Source of the DNA: Thermoplasmata archaeon
Lineage (GTDB): Archaea; Thermoplasmatota; Thermoplasmata; Methanomassiliicoccales; Methanomethylophilaceae
Direction: 5' to 3'
DNA: 64,000 nucleotides
Assembly: GCA_015063245.1 (NCBI GenBank)
Contig: SUSV01000007.1
Coordinates: 1 to 64,000 of the forward strand
Numbering within the stretch: position 1 is the stretch's first letter; each line of letters starts with the position of its first letter. The notes under the pieces were generated by a model. That model was not told the DNA's origin and made no database searches. It was given only the letters and a program-made list of their open reading frames with translations. The translations under genes were made by a program, and so were the position numbers. Positions 18,207 to 28,505 of this stretch are shown one piece after another.

Positions 18207-19838
18207 ATGACATTAACGTCAGTTGAATACACGGCACAGAAGGGCCTTCCCAAAAAGACCCGTTCTATCTGTCCGGAATGTGGAAAGATCATCGAGGCCA
18301 ACATCTTCGAGAAAGACGGCATGGTGATGATGGAGAAGGAATGTCCCGATCACGGCCGCTTCAGCGATAAGATCTGGACCGATGTGGAACTCTACCTCAA
18401 GGCTGAGAAGTTCGCAGCCGACGGAATAGGAATCCACAATTCGATGAATGAGACTATCAAGGACAACGACGACGTCGCCAACGTAGTCATCGACGGAGAG
18501 AGGTTCGACATGCTCTCCTGTACGATGATCGCCAACGTCGATCTCACCAACAGGTGCAACATGCACTGCCCCATATGTTTCGCCAACGCGAACGACCAGG
18601 GATATGTGTACGAGCCCACATTCGACGAGGTGCACAAGATGCTCGTCGCGCTCAGGTCCGAGAAGCCCATCGCAAACACAGCCGTTCAGTTCGCTGGCGG
18701 AGAGCCCACTGTCCATCCCAGGTTCATAGACATCGTCGCAGACGCGAAGAAGCTCGGTTTCGCTCAGGTGCAGGTAGCAACCAACGGATTGGAGTTCGCA
18801 TACCACTATGACTTCCTCAAGGCTGCGAAGCTCGCAGGCCTCAACACCATCTACCTCCAGTTCGACGGATTGGATGACGAGATCTACCTCAGGGTCAGAG
18901 GAAGGAAGATGTGGACCAACAAGCAAAAGGTCATCGAGAACTGCAGGAAGCTCAACGAGGAGGGACTCCACAGCCCGTCCATCGTTCTAGTCCCCGTCAT
19001 CATCAACGGTGTCAACGACAACCTTGTGGGGGACATAATCAATTTCGCATTCGAGAACTCCGATGTCATCAGAGGAGTCAACTTCCAGCCAGTCGCATTC
19101 ACCGGCAGGGTCACGAAGGAGGAGCTCGAGTCAGGAAGGTTCACGCTCACGGACCTGGTCGACAGGGTGGAGAAGCAGACAGGATACGCCACGAAGGACG
19201 ATTGGTACCCCGTCCCCGTCGTAGCCCCCATCTCCAAGTTCGCCTCGATCTACCTAGGTCATACCAAAGTAACATTCACAACTCACCCCCACTGCGGATT
19301 GGCGACATACCTCTTCCAGAACGATAAGGGCGAGGTAGTCCCGTTCCCCAGGTTCATCGACATCGAGAGGTTCGCTCTCGAGCTGAACAAGATCTCCGAC
19401 AGGATGGAGAATGCCAAGTTCAAGAAGCTGTATGCGATGAAGCTCGTCAAGCTCCTCAACAGCTGCATAGATGAGAGCAAGATGCCCGAGGGACTCACCA
19501 AGAAGAAGTTCGTCAACATGATGAAGGGTGTCATGGGAAGCGATTCGAAGACCGCCCTCGCGAACTTCTCATGGAAGATGATGCTCGTGGCCGGAATGCA
19601 CTTCCAGGACAGCTACAACTACGATCTCGAGAGGGTCAGGCGCTGCGGTGTCCACTACATCACCCCCGACTGCCGTCTCTACCCATTCTGCGCGTACAAC
19701 AGCGGGCCTGAGTTCCGCAGGGAGATCGAGGCCAAGTTCTCCATCCCCCTCGAGGAGTGGAAGAAGCTCCATAAGGAGGAGGCCGACAAGATCGACGCCG
19801 CGCTTATCGTCCCTATCGACGAAAGAGGACCGGAGTGA
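18207..19838 (+). CDS. Radical SAM protein, Tes-like (tetraether lipid synthase / MJ0619 family)
   Basis: DLTNRCNMHCPICFANAND, QFAGGEPTVHP; N-terminal CPECGK zinc-ribbon-like; Cys-rich C terminus. Confidence 0.75.
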   Translation: MTLTSVEYTAQKGLPKKTRSICPECGKIIEANIFEKDGMVMMEKECPDHGRFSDKIWTDVELYLKAEKFAADGIGIHNSMNETIKDNDDVANVVIDGERFDMLSCTMIANVDLTNRCNMHCPICFANANDQGYVYEPTFDEVHKMLVALRSEKPIANTAVQFAGGEPTVHPRFIDIVADAKKLGFAQVQVATNGLEFAYHYDFLKAAKLAGLNTIYLQFDGLDDEIYLRVRGRKMWTNKQKVIENCRKLNEEGLHSPSIVLVPVIINGVNDNLVGDIINFAFENSDVIRGVNFQPVAFTGRVTKEELESGRFTLTDLVDRVEKQTGYATKDDWYPVPVVAPISKFASIYLGHTKVTFTTHPHCGLATYLFQNDKGEVVPFPRFIDIERFALELNKISDRMENAKFKKLYAMKLVKLLNSCIDESKMPEGLTKKKFVNMMKGVMGSDSKTALANFSWKMMLVAGMHFQDSYNYDLERVRRCGVHYITPDCRLYPFCAYNSGPEFRREIEAKFSIPLEEWKKLHKEEADKIDAALIVPIDERGPE

Positions 19839-19843
19839 ACAAC

Positions 19844-20011
19844 ATGATAACAGTTAACGTAGACAAATGCCTCCACTGCGGTGGATGCGTGGGATCATGT
19901 CCCAAGAACGCCATATTCCTCAACGACTTCGTTCTGGAATTCAACAACGACTGCATCAACTGCGGGATCTGCGTGAGGCTCTGCCCCGTAGGCGCACTTT
20001 CGAAGGAGTGA
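19844..20011 (+). CDS. Small 2[4Fe-4S] ferredoxin, 55 aa (absent from the ORF track)
   Basis: MITVNVDKCLHCGGCVGSCPKNAIFLNDFVLEFNNDCINCGICVRLCPVGALSKE; two CxxCxxCxxxCP motifs. Confidence 0.9.
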   Translation: MITVNVDKCLHCGGCVGSCPKNAIFLNDFVLEFNNDCINCGICVRLCPVGALSKE

Positions 20012-20016
20012 GAAGC

Positions 20017-21207
20017 ATGAAGACATACACATGTGACGTCGTGATCGTCGGAGCGGGACCCGCAGGAAGCATGGCGGCCAAGTTCTGTGCCCTCGGAGGC
20101 ATGGACACCATCCTCCTCGAGAAGAAGGCCGAGATCGGAGCACCCCTCAGGTGCGCCGAGGGAGTCTCCAAGGCATGGCTGGACGAGTGCGGTATCGAGG
20201 CCGACCCTACCTGGATTAGGGCGGACATGAAGGGAGCCATCATCAAATCGGTGAAGGGAACGACATATCAGCTGGACGAGTCCAAGGCCGGGAACGAGGT
20301 CGGATACGTCCTCGAGAGGCACCTCTTCGACAAGGCGCTCGCAAAGGACGCCGCCAACGCAGGCGCCAAGATCATGATGAGGACCTCCTGTACCGGAGTC
20401 ATCCGCGAGGACGGGAAGCTCGTCGGCATCAAGGCCAAGAGCATGGGAGAGGAGATCGAGATCCGTGCCAAGGTCATCGTCGGTGCGGACGGATACGAGT
20501 CCCAGGTCGGAAGGTGGGCCGGAATCGACACCACCCTCAAGCTATCCGATATCGACTCATGCATCCAGTACAGGATGTGCAACATCGACATCACCCCCGA
20601 CTACTGCGAGTTCGTCATCGGATCATGCGCACCCGGAGGATACATCTGGGTCTTCCCCAAGGGAGAGAAGGTCGCCAACGTCGGAATCGGTGTCGCCGGA
20701 CAGCTGTGCAACAAAGGTGCTGACGCCAAGTACTACCTCGATAAATGGATCGCCGAGGACCCCAGGTTCAAGAACGGTCAGATCCTCGAGATCATGGGAG
20801 GATTCGTATCCACATGCCCCGGACTCGATTCGGCCGTGGATGACAACATCATCCTCGTCGGAGACGCGGCAAGGATCATCGACCCCATCACAGGCGGAGG
20901 AATCTGCCACGCATGCAGGACCGGAATGTACGCAGGAAAGGTCCTCTCCGAGTGCAACAAGACCGGAGACTTCTCCAAGAAGGCGCTGCAGCCCTACGAG
21001 AAGATGTGGCGCGACAGGATGGAGGACAAGCTCTTCAGGAACTGGATGGCGAAGGAGAAGCTCGCCACCCTCGACGACGATACCATCGACGAGCTCCTGA
21101 GGCTGATCAGCACCGCGGACATCAAGAACGTCACGGTGTACAACCTCCTGAAGGCCATCAAGGACAAGTTCCCCAAGGTCGTAGAAGGCTTCGAAGACCT
21201 CATCTGA
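20017..21207 (+). CDS. Geranylgeranyl reductase family / digeranylgeranylglycerophospholipid reductase
   Basis: VVIVGAGPAGSMAAKFCALGG FAD motif; LRCAEGVSKAWLDE; VGDAARIIDPITGGGICHACRTG. Confidence 0.9.
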   Translation: MKTYTCDVVIVGAGPAGSMAAKFCALGGMDTILLEKKAEIGAPLRCAEGVSKAWLDECGIEADPTWIRADMKGAIIKSVKGTTYQLDESKAGNEVGYVLERHLFDKALAKDAANAGAKIMMRTSCTGVIREDGKLVGIKAKSMGEEIEIRAKVIVGADGYESQVGRWAGIDTTLKLSDIDSCIQYRMCNIDITPDYCEFVIGSCAPGGYIWVFPKGEKVANVGIGVAGQLCNKGADAKYYLDKWIAEDPRFKNGQILEIMGGFVSTCPGLDSAVDDNIILVGDAARIIDPITGGGICHACRTGMYAGKVLSECNKTGDFSKKALQPYEKMWRDRMEDKLFRNWMAKEKLATLDDDTIDELLRLISTADIKNVTVYNLLKAIKDKFPKVVEGFEDLI

Positions 21208-21250
21208 GGCAAAAACAATCGGGGGTTCTCCCCCTTCTCTTTTACCGGTT

Positions 21251-22297
21251 TCACCAACGCATGCCTTTTGTAGCCTTGGGGATGTATCCGTCGAACCTTG
21301 GTCTGTAGAAATCCTCGCTGTCGGGCTCTATTGGGATGTTGTGATACTTGAATGTGTCCGTGTTGCCTGCCGCCCATGCCACAAGCTCGGGCAGGTAAAG
21401 GACGGGCATGCCCCCGGGCTGAGCGTCATACTTCGTGAAGCATTTGGGGCATGCTACGACTATCAGGCATCCGTTGCCGCACTCCTTCTCCCTGTCCGCC
21501 ATCATGAGCTCTGCGAGGGGAGTATCCTTTCCGCAGCATCCCATGTCGTTGTTGACGAACTCGCATCCGAGCGCATCGATGATAGCCAGCATCTCCTTCT
21601 TGATGGGCATGCATGAGCAGCCGGGTTCTACAGCCACCTTGAATCTCCTCTCGAAACGAGGCAGCTTGTCTATGTGGTTGTATAGGAATGTGATCATGTT
21701 GAGGTTCTTCTCGCCGTTCTCGTCGAGGGCCTCGGTGCAGCCTCCGCACAAGGTGACGATGTCCTTGCCGTTGGCGTTGGAGGTCATCTCGACGATCCTG
21801 TCGTGCCTCTCTGTGCTCTGCATCTCTCTGAACTGCGGGGGCCTCAGACAGCATCCCGAGCCCTTCAGTTCGGAGCACGTCACCCCCACTGCCTTGATGG
21901 CCTTCATCGCGGCATATTCGAGGAACGGGGCCTTGCACTCTATCACGCATCCGGGCATGACGTACACGTCGTCGCCGTCCCAGTCCAGCTGAAGATCTGT
22001 ACGGGACGGGTGATCGGTCTTGGGCATAGCATAGCTAGTGTCCTTGTAGACTTGGGATACGTGGAGGTCGTTCTCCAGTGCTTTGAGGTCTCTCATCACT
22101 GTGAACGGGTCCGATCTCCGGCATACCTGGGAGCAGGTTCCGCACAGTACGCACGTGGAGACATCGGTCTCCCCGCCCAGCATGACTTCATGAGGGTCGA
22201 CCCCTCCATACTTGTTCGCAGGGCAGTACGGCGTGCATTTCCCGCAGCTGATGCACTTCTGCATCAGTCTTGCTACTTCATCCTCGATCATTCCCAT
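21251..22297 (-). CDS. HdrC/HdrB-fusion-like (HdrD-type) iron-sulfur oxidoreductase
   Basis: CISCGKCTPYCP and CVLCGTCSQVC 4Fe-4S motifs followed by two Cys-rich (CCG-like) regions GSGCC... and MGCCGKD... Confidence 0.8.
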   Translation of the reverse strand: MGMIEDEVARLMQKCISCGKCTPYCPANKYGGVDPHEVMLGGETDVSTCVLCGTCSQVCRRSDPFTVMRDLKALENDLHVSQVYKDTSYAMPKTDHPSRTDLQLDWDGDDVYVMPGCVIECKAPFLEYAAMKAIKAVGVTCSELKGSGCCLRPPQFREMQSTERHDRIVEMTSNANGKDIVTLCGGCTEALDENGEKNLNMITFLYNHIDKLPRFERRFKVAVEPGCSCMPIKKEMLAIIDALGCEFVNNDMGCCGKDTPLAELMMADREKECGNGCLIVVACPKCFTKYDAQPGGMPVLYLPELVAWAAGNTDTFKYHNIPIEPDSEDFYRPRFDGYIPKATKGMRW

Positions 22298-22302
22298 AGT
22301 CT

Positions 22303-23283
22303 TCAGCCTCGGTTAATCGGAATATCCAGAGGTGTGCCCTTGGCGATGCCGGTCTCCATCCTGACACCTTCGGAGCCGCTCTTGATGATGAACGGCGTGC
22401 CTCCTCTGGCCTCTATAATCTTGGCGACCTTATCAGGGTCGTCGGTGAGTGCCACCATGCATCCTCCGCCCCCGGATCCCGTGAGCTTAGCTCCGTAAGA
22501 GTACGGCAGCGATGCGTTAACCAGTTTGTTGAGTTCGTTGCAGGAGACACCCAGAATGGACAGGAGTTTGTGATCCTGGGTCATCAGTCTTCCCAGCCTC
22601 TCCTTGTCATTCCTTTTCAGGGCCTGATATCCTTCGAGGGTGACGTTCCCCATCTCCTCGATGATCTCTCCCGCGAAACCATTCTTCTGCTTGAATCTCC
22701 TGATCTTCTCCACCTGCGGTCCCGTGGGAGCCTTGATCCCGGTGTTGCCGATGACGAATGACAGGTCCGGGACCTCGATGTCCGTGACCCTCCAGGTCCT
22801 CTCCCCGCGGGATATGGTCCATAGTTCGCTGGGTTCATCCGGTATGTTGATCGCGATCCCTCCGCCGTGAACGCATGCGGACGCATCCATCGGGGAGCCG
22901 TTGCCCTGCGCATAGAGCTCTGCGCCATATGCCTCCTCGACGATGGCGCGCTCTGTCGGGCACTCCCCTCTTTCGGAGTGTATCGCCAAAGCAAGCGCGG
23001 CGGAAAGAGCGGCGGATGAGCCCATCCCGGATCCGGATGGAACCTCGCTCGCTGTCAGGAAGTCGAGGCTGTAGTTCATGCCCCTTGTGAGATAATTGAA
23101 ATGGGGCTGTCTGCGGAGGTCCACCGACTCGCCGTTGAGGGTAGTCCTGCGACTGCGCCTCACGCTGCAAGTTATCCTGCGGTCCGTGGCGAGAACCACT
23201 GCAGGTTTCCCGTATACCACCGAGTGCTCCCCCAGAACCACGAACTTGCCGGGCGCGGAGGCGGTGAACCAATCGCTAGACAT
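22303..23283 (-). CDS. mvk: Mevalonate kinase
   Basis: SAPGKFVVLGEHSVVYGKPAVVLATDRR, PSGSGMGSSAALSAALA, KLTGSGGGGCMVAL. Confidence 0.92.
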   Translation of the reverse strand: MSSDWFTASAPGKFVVLGEHSVVYGKPAVVLATDRRITCSVRRSRRTTLNGESVDLRRQPHFNYLTRGMNYSLDFLTASEVPSGSGMGSSAALSAALALAIHSERGECPTERAIVEEAYGAELYAQGNGSPMDASACVHGGGIAINIPDEPSELWTISRGERTWRVTDIEVPDLSFVIGNTGIKAPTGPQVEKIRRFKQKNGFAGEIIEEMGNVTLEGYQALKRNDKERLGRLMTQDHKLLSILGVSCNELNKLVNASLPYSYGAKLTGSGGGGCMVALTDDPDKVAKIIEARGGTPFIIKSGSEGVRMETGIAKGTPLDIPINRG

Positions 23284-23804
23284 CACTGATTCAATCCGTA
23301 CTTGTTCATCTCTTCCCGGATGGCGTCGTTGGGGTTGCGGCCGTTCAGGATCGGCTGGGGGATGCTCCACCAGCCCTCTTCCATGGCGGAGAGCCTCAAC
23401 TCGAAATCATCATCCGATTCGTTGGGCTTCTGCTCCACCTTCTGGAGCTCCTCCATGACGGCATCCACCAGGTTCACGTTGAATTTCATGTTCACGAGGT
23501 TCATCCCTATGAACGAGTCGAGGCTGACGGCAACCTCCTCCCTGTATTCCGGAGGAAGGCATTCCATTACCATGTCCAGGACGCCGTGGGCGGTCGCCTT
23601 GAAGATGAATGAGATCTTTCCTTCGAGAGGGAGGTCATTGTCGTTCATGGTGTCCTCCATGAGCCTCTTCCCGAACAGGGCCTCCATGGCCACCGCTCTG
23701 TTGGGGTTCTTTCCGAATGAGTACTCGAAGAGGAGTTCCTCGGGGCTCTTCTCGGGTTCGGGGTCTCCGAAGAGACCTGCATTGGGATCCAATTCGTTTG
23801 ACAT
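23283..23804 (-). CDS. Conserved hypothetical protein
   Basis: Complete ORF stop-start overlapped with mevalonate kinase; start MSNELDPNAGLFGDPE. Confidence 0.6.
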   Translation of the reverse strand: MSNELDPNAGLFGDPEPEKSPEELLFEYSFGKNPNRAVAMEALFGKRLMEDTMNDNDLPLEGKISFIFKATAHGVLDMVMECLPPEYREEVAVSLDSFIGMNLVNMKFNVNLVDAVMEELQKVEQKPNESDDDFELRLSAMEEGWWSIPQPILNGRNPNDAIREEMNKYGLNQ

Positions 23805-23809
23805 CTTGA

Positions 23810-24934
23810 TCACCTTAACTTCTTGACTGTTGCTTCCAGGATATCCATTCCTGCATTGATCTTGGTCTCGTCCGCGGCGTATGAGAATCTGAGGTGTCCC
23901 TCTCCGTACTTTCCGAACGCGGAACCGGGGGTGCAGATCAGCCCTGCCTTGATGAGCTCTGCCGCAAGGTCGGCCGATTTCATGTCCATGTCGTATGAGG
24001 GGAATGCGTAGAACGCTCCCTTGGGGGGCTCGATGCTCATGCCGGGGATCTCGTTGATCCTCTTGCAGATGAGGTCCCTTCTGGATTTGTACACCTTCCT
24101 CGCGTTCTCGAGGTAGGGGTCGATGTGGGGAAGGGCATTGAGAATTCCATAGCTGGCGGGCATGTTGGGGCTGGCCACGACGTGGTACTGCATCTTGATC
24201 AGATACTCCATGACCGTCGGGTTGGCGCAGAGGAATCCCATCCTCCAGCCGGTGACGGCCATCATCTTCGAGAAACCGCTGGCGACGATCGCCTTGTCGA
24301 GCTGGTTCATGAAGGAGAGGTGCTTGCCCTCATAGATGAAGGGCTCGTAGACCTCGTCGGCTAGGATCGTGATATCCTTGTCCTCGGCTATGTCGCATAG
24401 CGCCTTGTAGCTCTGCTCGTTGAGGACACCGCCCGTTGGATTGGAGGGGGTCGTGACGACCATCATCCTGGTATTGGGTTTTATCTTCGACTGGATGTCA
24501 TCGATGTCTGGTTGGAAGTCCCCATCCGTCAGCTTGTATTCGGTGTAGCTTCCGCCTGCGAGCTGTGCATGGGGGCCGTAGATGACGAATCCCGGGCTGG
24601 GGACGAGCACATCGTCGCCGGGGTTGATGGTCGACATCGTGATCTCGTAGAGGGCGGACGAACCGCTGGATGTGATCATGATGTTGTCCGCTGTGAGGTC
24701 GCCGTATTTGCTGAACCTCTCGGCCACCGCCTTCCTGAGCTCGGGGATTCCCGCTGTGGGGGCGTACTTGTTGAGCCCCTCTGATGCGGCTTTGTTCATT
24801 CCCTCTATGGCCTCGATGGGCGGAGCGAGATCCGGCTCCCCAAGTCCGAGATTGATGGAGTTGGGTCCTGCCAGGTCGAACATCTTTCTGATACCCGACA
24901 TCGGAATGTCGTTTATCCTCTTGGAGATCTGCAT
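23810..24934 (-). CDS. Class I/II PLP aminotransferase (aspartate aminotransferase-like)
   Basis: NLGLGEPDLAPP, TTPSNPTGGVL, DEVYEPF, SGFSKMMAVTGWRMGF. Confidence 0.92.
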   Translation of the reverse strand: MQISKRINDIPMSGIRKMFDLAGPNSINLGLGEPDLAPPIEAIEGMNKAASEGLNKYAPTAGIPELRKAVAERFSKYGDLTADNIMITSSGSSALYEITMSTINPGDDVLVPSPGFVIYGPHAQLAGGSYTEYKLTDGDFQPDIDDIQSKIKPNTRMMVVTTPSNPTGGVLNEQSYKALCDIAEDKDITILADEVYEPFIYEGKHLSFMNQLDKAIVASGFSKMMAVTGWRMGFLCANPTVMEYLIKMQYHVVASPNMPASYGILNALPHIDPYLENARKVYKSRRDLICKRINEIPGMSIEPPKGAFYAFPSYDMDMKSADLAAELIKAGLICTPGSAFGKYGEGHLRFSYAADETKINAGMDILEATVKKLR

Positions 24935-24999
24935 GAATGCCTGGATGACTTATCCGTTATTTTAGCATATACGCGCGTATACATGCCATATAGAATGGG

Positions 25000-27141
25000 T
25001 CAGAGCTCGAAATCGAAGTCCAGCCTGTGGGATGCGAACTCCTTTATGAGAAGGGAATCGGGGATGAACTTGTCGTATTTCCCGTATCTGAGGAGGTCCT
25101 CGTCATAGATCAGTGATATGGGGTCGTGGCTGTCGATGTATCTGTTGACCTTCCCGATGATCTGATCGGGACTCAGGTTGCTGCGGATGTCGATGTAATA
25201 GGGCTGGAATGCACGGACCTTGTCGGTCCCGATGGTCTTCTGGAGGATCCTCCTCAGAGTGTCGAACTGCTTGGTCCCGATCCAGGGGTACATCCTGTAA
25301 CCGCCCTTCCTTTCAGAGAACATGTCCGTCATGCCGTTGGACCTTGCCAGCTCCCTGCTTGTGAGGAGCCTCTCCCTCGAGGCCTCGTCGATGTAGGGAT
25401 AATCCTCATCGGACTGAAGCACCTCGAGCATCTTCCTCATGATGCGGGTGTGGGTGGGAGGGGTTCCGGACCTCCATGGGTTGCACGCCTCCCCGTCGGC
25501 CTCCACCACCTCGACCGAGGATTTATCGGCTGAGACCTTGACGACCATCCATACATGGCCTGCGAGCTGGATGAGCTCGTCCACCTGCGGGAGGTTCTGT
25601 ATGGAACCGACCGTCTTCCCTTCGGTCTTGACGATGATCTCCTTCTTGGTGGAGAACACGGAGCAGAACTCGCGGTTGAAGACTATCCTCTCCGCATTCG
25701 GTCCGATGAGCAGGGTGTTGTCGTCCATGACCTCGATGTGCCCGAGGTTGACCAGGTTCTTGATCATCAGCCTGTACTGCTCCTTGGTGATGTTACGGAA
25801 CGGATGGAGCGACAGGACATCGGATACGAGGGACGAGAACTTGGCCCCCAGCCCTGCCCTGAGGTATTCCATGGTCTGATGGTAGAGGAGTCCGAAGGGC
25901 ATATCGTCCGTGTCGGCGGGCTCGGTCCAGCCCTCCCTGAGGACCAGTTCGGACATCGCTATGGCCTTCACCAGGCTCATGCAGACCCCGTCGACGGTGG
26001 ACCACCATTCGTTATCATCCTCGTTGCACATCAGGATGAGCTTCTGGCCGTTGCCCCTCCTTCCCGACCTGCCCATCCTCTGGACGAGCCCGGAGCATGT
26101 GAACGGGGCATCTATCTGCACGATCCTGTCGAGATCGCCGACATCTATCCCCAGCTCGAGGGTGACGGTAGCGACGGTGGTGCTCTTGACCGACGGGTCC
26201 TTGAGCCTCGCCTCCGCATTTTTCCTGTATTCCTTCGAGATGCTGCCATGATGGATGGAGACCTCGTCGGGGAAACCCTTCTTCTCCGATACGATCCTGA
26301 GCGACTTGGCTGTCATTTCCGCATCCTGGCGGCTGTTGGTGAACACTATGCAGTTGTATCCATGCGTTTCCTTGAAGAGCTGGAGATAGTATGCCGTGAC
26401 CGCCTTCTTCCTCTCGATATCGCCGGTGCCCTCATCGGGGAGCGGGAAAGCGTTGTAGTGTATGCGGATGTCCCTCCGGTCGATCGAGCCATCGTACACG
26501 ATGCTTACATGCCTGCCCGTATCGCCTTTCAGCCAATCCGCTGCATCTTCCCTGTCAGCGATGGTCGCCGAGAGTCCGATCCTTCTGGGCTCGCAATGAG
26601 CCAGTACCTCAAGTCTCTGGAGGCAGCAGATGAGCTGCATGCCCCTGTCGGAGTCCATGAACGCATGCACTTCGTCGATGATCACGAACCTCAGGTCGTG
26701 GAATAATCTCTCAATCTCCTCCGGTCTGTACGAGATGATGTTCTGAAGCGATTCCGGGGTGATCTGGAGGATCCCGGAGGGGTTTTCGAGGAGCCTGTCC
26801 TTCGAATTCTGGGAGATGTCTCCGTGCCATCCTGTGATACGCAGCTCCGATTCCCCGAGCACCGGACCCATCCTCTCGAACTGGTCGTCGATGAGCGCTT
26901 TCAACGGACCTATGTACAATGCTCCGATGCCGTCTGCAGGGTTGTTGTAAAGGGAGCCGATGACAGGGAACATCGCCGCCTCGGTCTTACCGCTGGATGT
27001 GCCTGCCGATATCAGGATATGGTCATCCGTGGAGTAGAACGATTCGAAGGTCTGCAGCTGGATCTCCCTGAATCCAGACCATCTGCAGGTGTGGATGTAT
27101 TCCTTGATGAACCACGGCAGCTTCTCGAAGTAATCGGTCAT
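25000..27141 (-). CDS. Lhr-like DEAD/DEAH-box (SF2) helicase of a TerB/DUF2791-associated operon
   Basis: SAGTSSGKTEAAMFP, IDEVHAF, GLSATIADRE, VTLELGIDVGDLDRIVQIDAPFTCSGLVQRMGRSGRRG. Confidence 0.92.
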   Translation of the reverse strand: MTDYFEKLPWFIKEYIHTCRWSGFREIQLQTFESFYSTDDHILISAGTSSGKTEAAMFPVIGSLYNNPADGIGALYIGPLKALIDDQFERMGPVLGESELRITGWHGDISQNSKDRLLENPSGILQITPESLQNIISYRPEEIERLFHDLRFVIIDEVHAFMDSDRGMQLICCLQRLEVLAHCEPRRIGLSATIADREDAADWLKGDTGRHVSIVYDGSIDRRDIRIHYNAFPLPDEGTGDIERKKAVTAYYLQLFKETHGYNCIVFTNSRQDAEMTAKSLRIVSEKKGFPDEVSIHHGSISKEYRKNAEARLKDPSVKSTTVATVTLELGIDVGDLDRIVQIDAPFTCSGLVQRMGRSGRRGNGQKLILMCNEDDNEWWSTVDGVCMSLVKAIAMSELVLREGWTEPADTDDMPFGLLYHQTMEYLRAGLGAKFSSLVSDVLSLHPFRNITKEQYRLMIKNLVNLGHIEVMDDNTLLIGPNAERIVFNREFCSVFSTKKEIIVKTEGKTVGSIQNLPQVDELIQLAGHVWMVVKVSADKSSVEVVEADGEACNPWRSGTPPTHTRIMRKMLEVLQSDEDYPYIDEASRERLLTSRELARSNGMTDMFSERKGGYRMYPWIGTKQFDTLRRILQKTIGTDKVRAFQPYYIDIRSNLSPDQIIGKVNRYIDSHDPISLIYDEDLLRYGKYDKFIPDSLLIKEFASHRLDFDFEL

Positions 27142-28451
27142 ACCTCTAGATCCTCGATGATCTCATCGTCGGGGTTCTCGTCAACCTTGATCGCCCTTCC
27201 CTCGATGAGGTCGAGGAAGCTGAGCTCCCTGTTCTGATGCATCGTGTCCAGAAGGCTGATGAGGTCCCTGGTGATCTCTCTGGGGGTGATCATAGTGGAC
27301 GAAACGACGCTGGACATGACTGTCCTAAGATATCTCTCCAGCATCTCGTCGGTGATGCCGGAATCGTATTCGTACCTCTGCTCATGGAGGTTCTTGATCG
27401 TCTTGAGGAGGACGAATATCTCCTCGTTGGTGAGGGGCTTGAGATTGATGATGGGTCCGAGGTAGTTGTCGAAACCGTTCTCGTACCGTCCGGCAACGAG
27501 CCTGGACCTCAAGGCCTCGTAGCTGTAGAGTCCCCTGTTGGGGTCCTCGATGAACTCAGGGGTGCCGCAGACATAGACTGAAAGGTGCTGGGTCTTGCCC
27601 TGCATGATGTCGTTGAACATCGTGAGCAGGCGCTCGTAGTTGTTCGACCTCGATACCTTGTTCTGGAGCTTGTAGAGGACCACGCCCTCGTCTATGAAGA
27701 CGATCATCCCCTTGTATCCGATCCTTCTGACGATGCCCGTCCAGATCTTGGTCATGTCGTACCAGTTGCCGTCATCGATCAGGAGATTGGTACCGAGTTC
27801 CTTCCTGGAATCTCTCTTTATGTCCAGCTCGCCCTTGAACCATCTCACCGCGGTGATGTCGTCCTTGCCGTCGAGGAAGTCGTTCATATAGCTGATGACG
27901 ACCCTCATGAAATCCTGATAGTTCTGAAGGCTCGAAAGGTCGGACATCTGGGCACGCATAGCCTTCTCGATATCCTCTCTGGACGGTTCCGAACCGTTCT
28001 CCTTCTGGAGCCTCTCCTTGGTGTCCAGGATCCATCCCTGAAGGATGGGTTCCATCGCTCCGCCGTCCGGCCTGGCCTTGTAGGCCATGTTCTTTACGAG
28101 CTCCTTGTAGGTGTTGAGCCCCTCTTTCTTGGAACCGGTGAGCCTCCTGTTGATGGCCAGATCCGCATCCATGACGACAAAGCCTCTGTCCATCGCGTAG
28201 TTGCGTATCATCTGCGTCATGAAGCTCTTTCCGTTTCCGAAGCGTCCGGAGATGAATCTGAATGCTCCTCCGCCCTGGTCTGTATCCTCCAGATCGTTGA
28301 CGAACGTCTCCGTCTCCTTCTTCCTTCCTACCGCTATGTACTCCAATCCTCTTCTCGGAACGACTCCCGATGAGAGGGCGTTAATCATTGTCACGAGCGT
28401 CCTTTTCGGTACTGTTGCGGTCATGGAACGGGCCTCTATATTCGGACGCAT
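27138..28451 (-). CDS. P-loop ATPase, DUF2791 / BrxD-like
   Basis: PRRGLEYIAVGRKKE, FISGRFGNGKSFMTQMIRNYAMDRGFVVMDADL Walker A, GMIVFIDEGVVLYKL Walker B; overlaps the helicase start by 4 nt. Confidence 0.75.
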   Translation of the reverse strand: MRPNIEARSMTATVPKRTLVTMINALSSGVVPRRGLEYIAVGRKKETETFVNDLEDTDQGGGAFRFISGRFGNGKSFMTQMIRNYAMDRGFVVMDADLAINRRLTGSKKEGLNTYKELVKNMAYKARPDGGAMEPILQGWILDTKERLQKENGSEPSREDIEKAMRAQMSDLSSLQNYQDFMRVVISYMNDFLDGKDDITAVRWFKGELDIKRDSRKELGTNLLIDDGNWYDMTKIWTGIVRRIGYKGMIVFIDEGVVLYKLQNKVSRSNNYERLLTMFNDIMQGKTQHLSVYVCGTPEFIEDPNRGLYSYEALRSRLVAGRYENGFDNYLGPIINLKPLTNEEIFVLLKTIKNLHEQRYEYDSGITDEMLERYLRTVMSSVVSSTMITPREITRDLISLLDTMHQNRELSFLDLIEGRAIKVDENPDDEIIEDLEV

Positions 28452-28505
28452 CGGCGCGCATATATAAGGTAATAACGTAGGGGCGGGTTCCTTGCGGTGA
28501 TCCGC

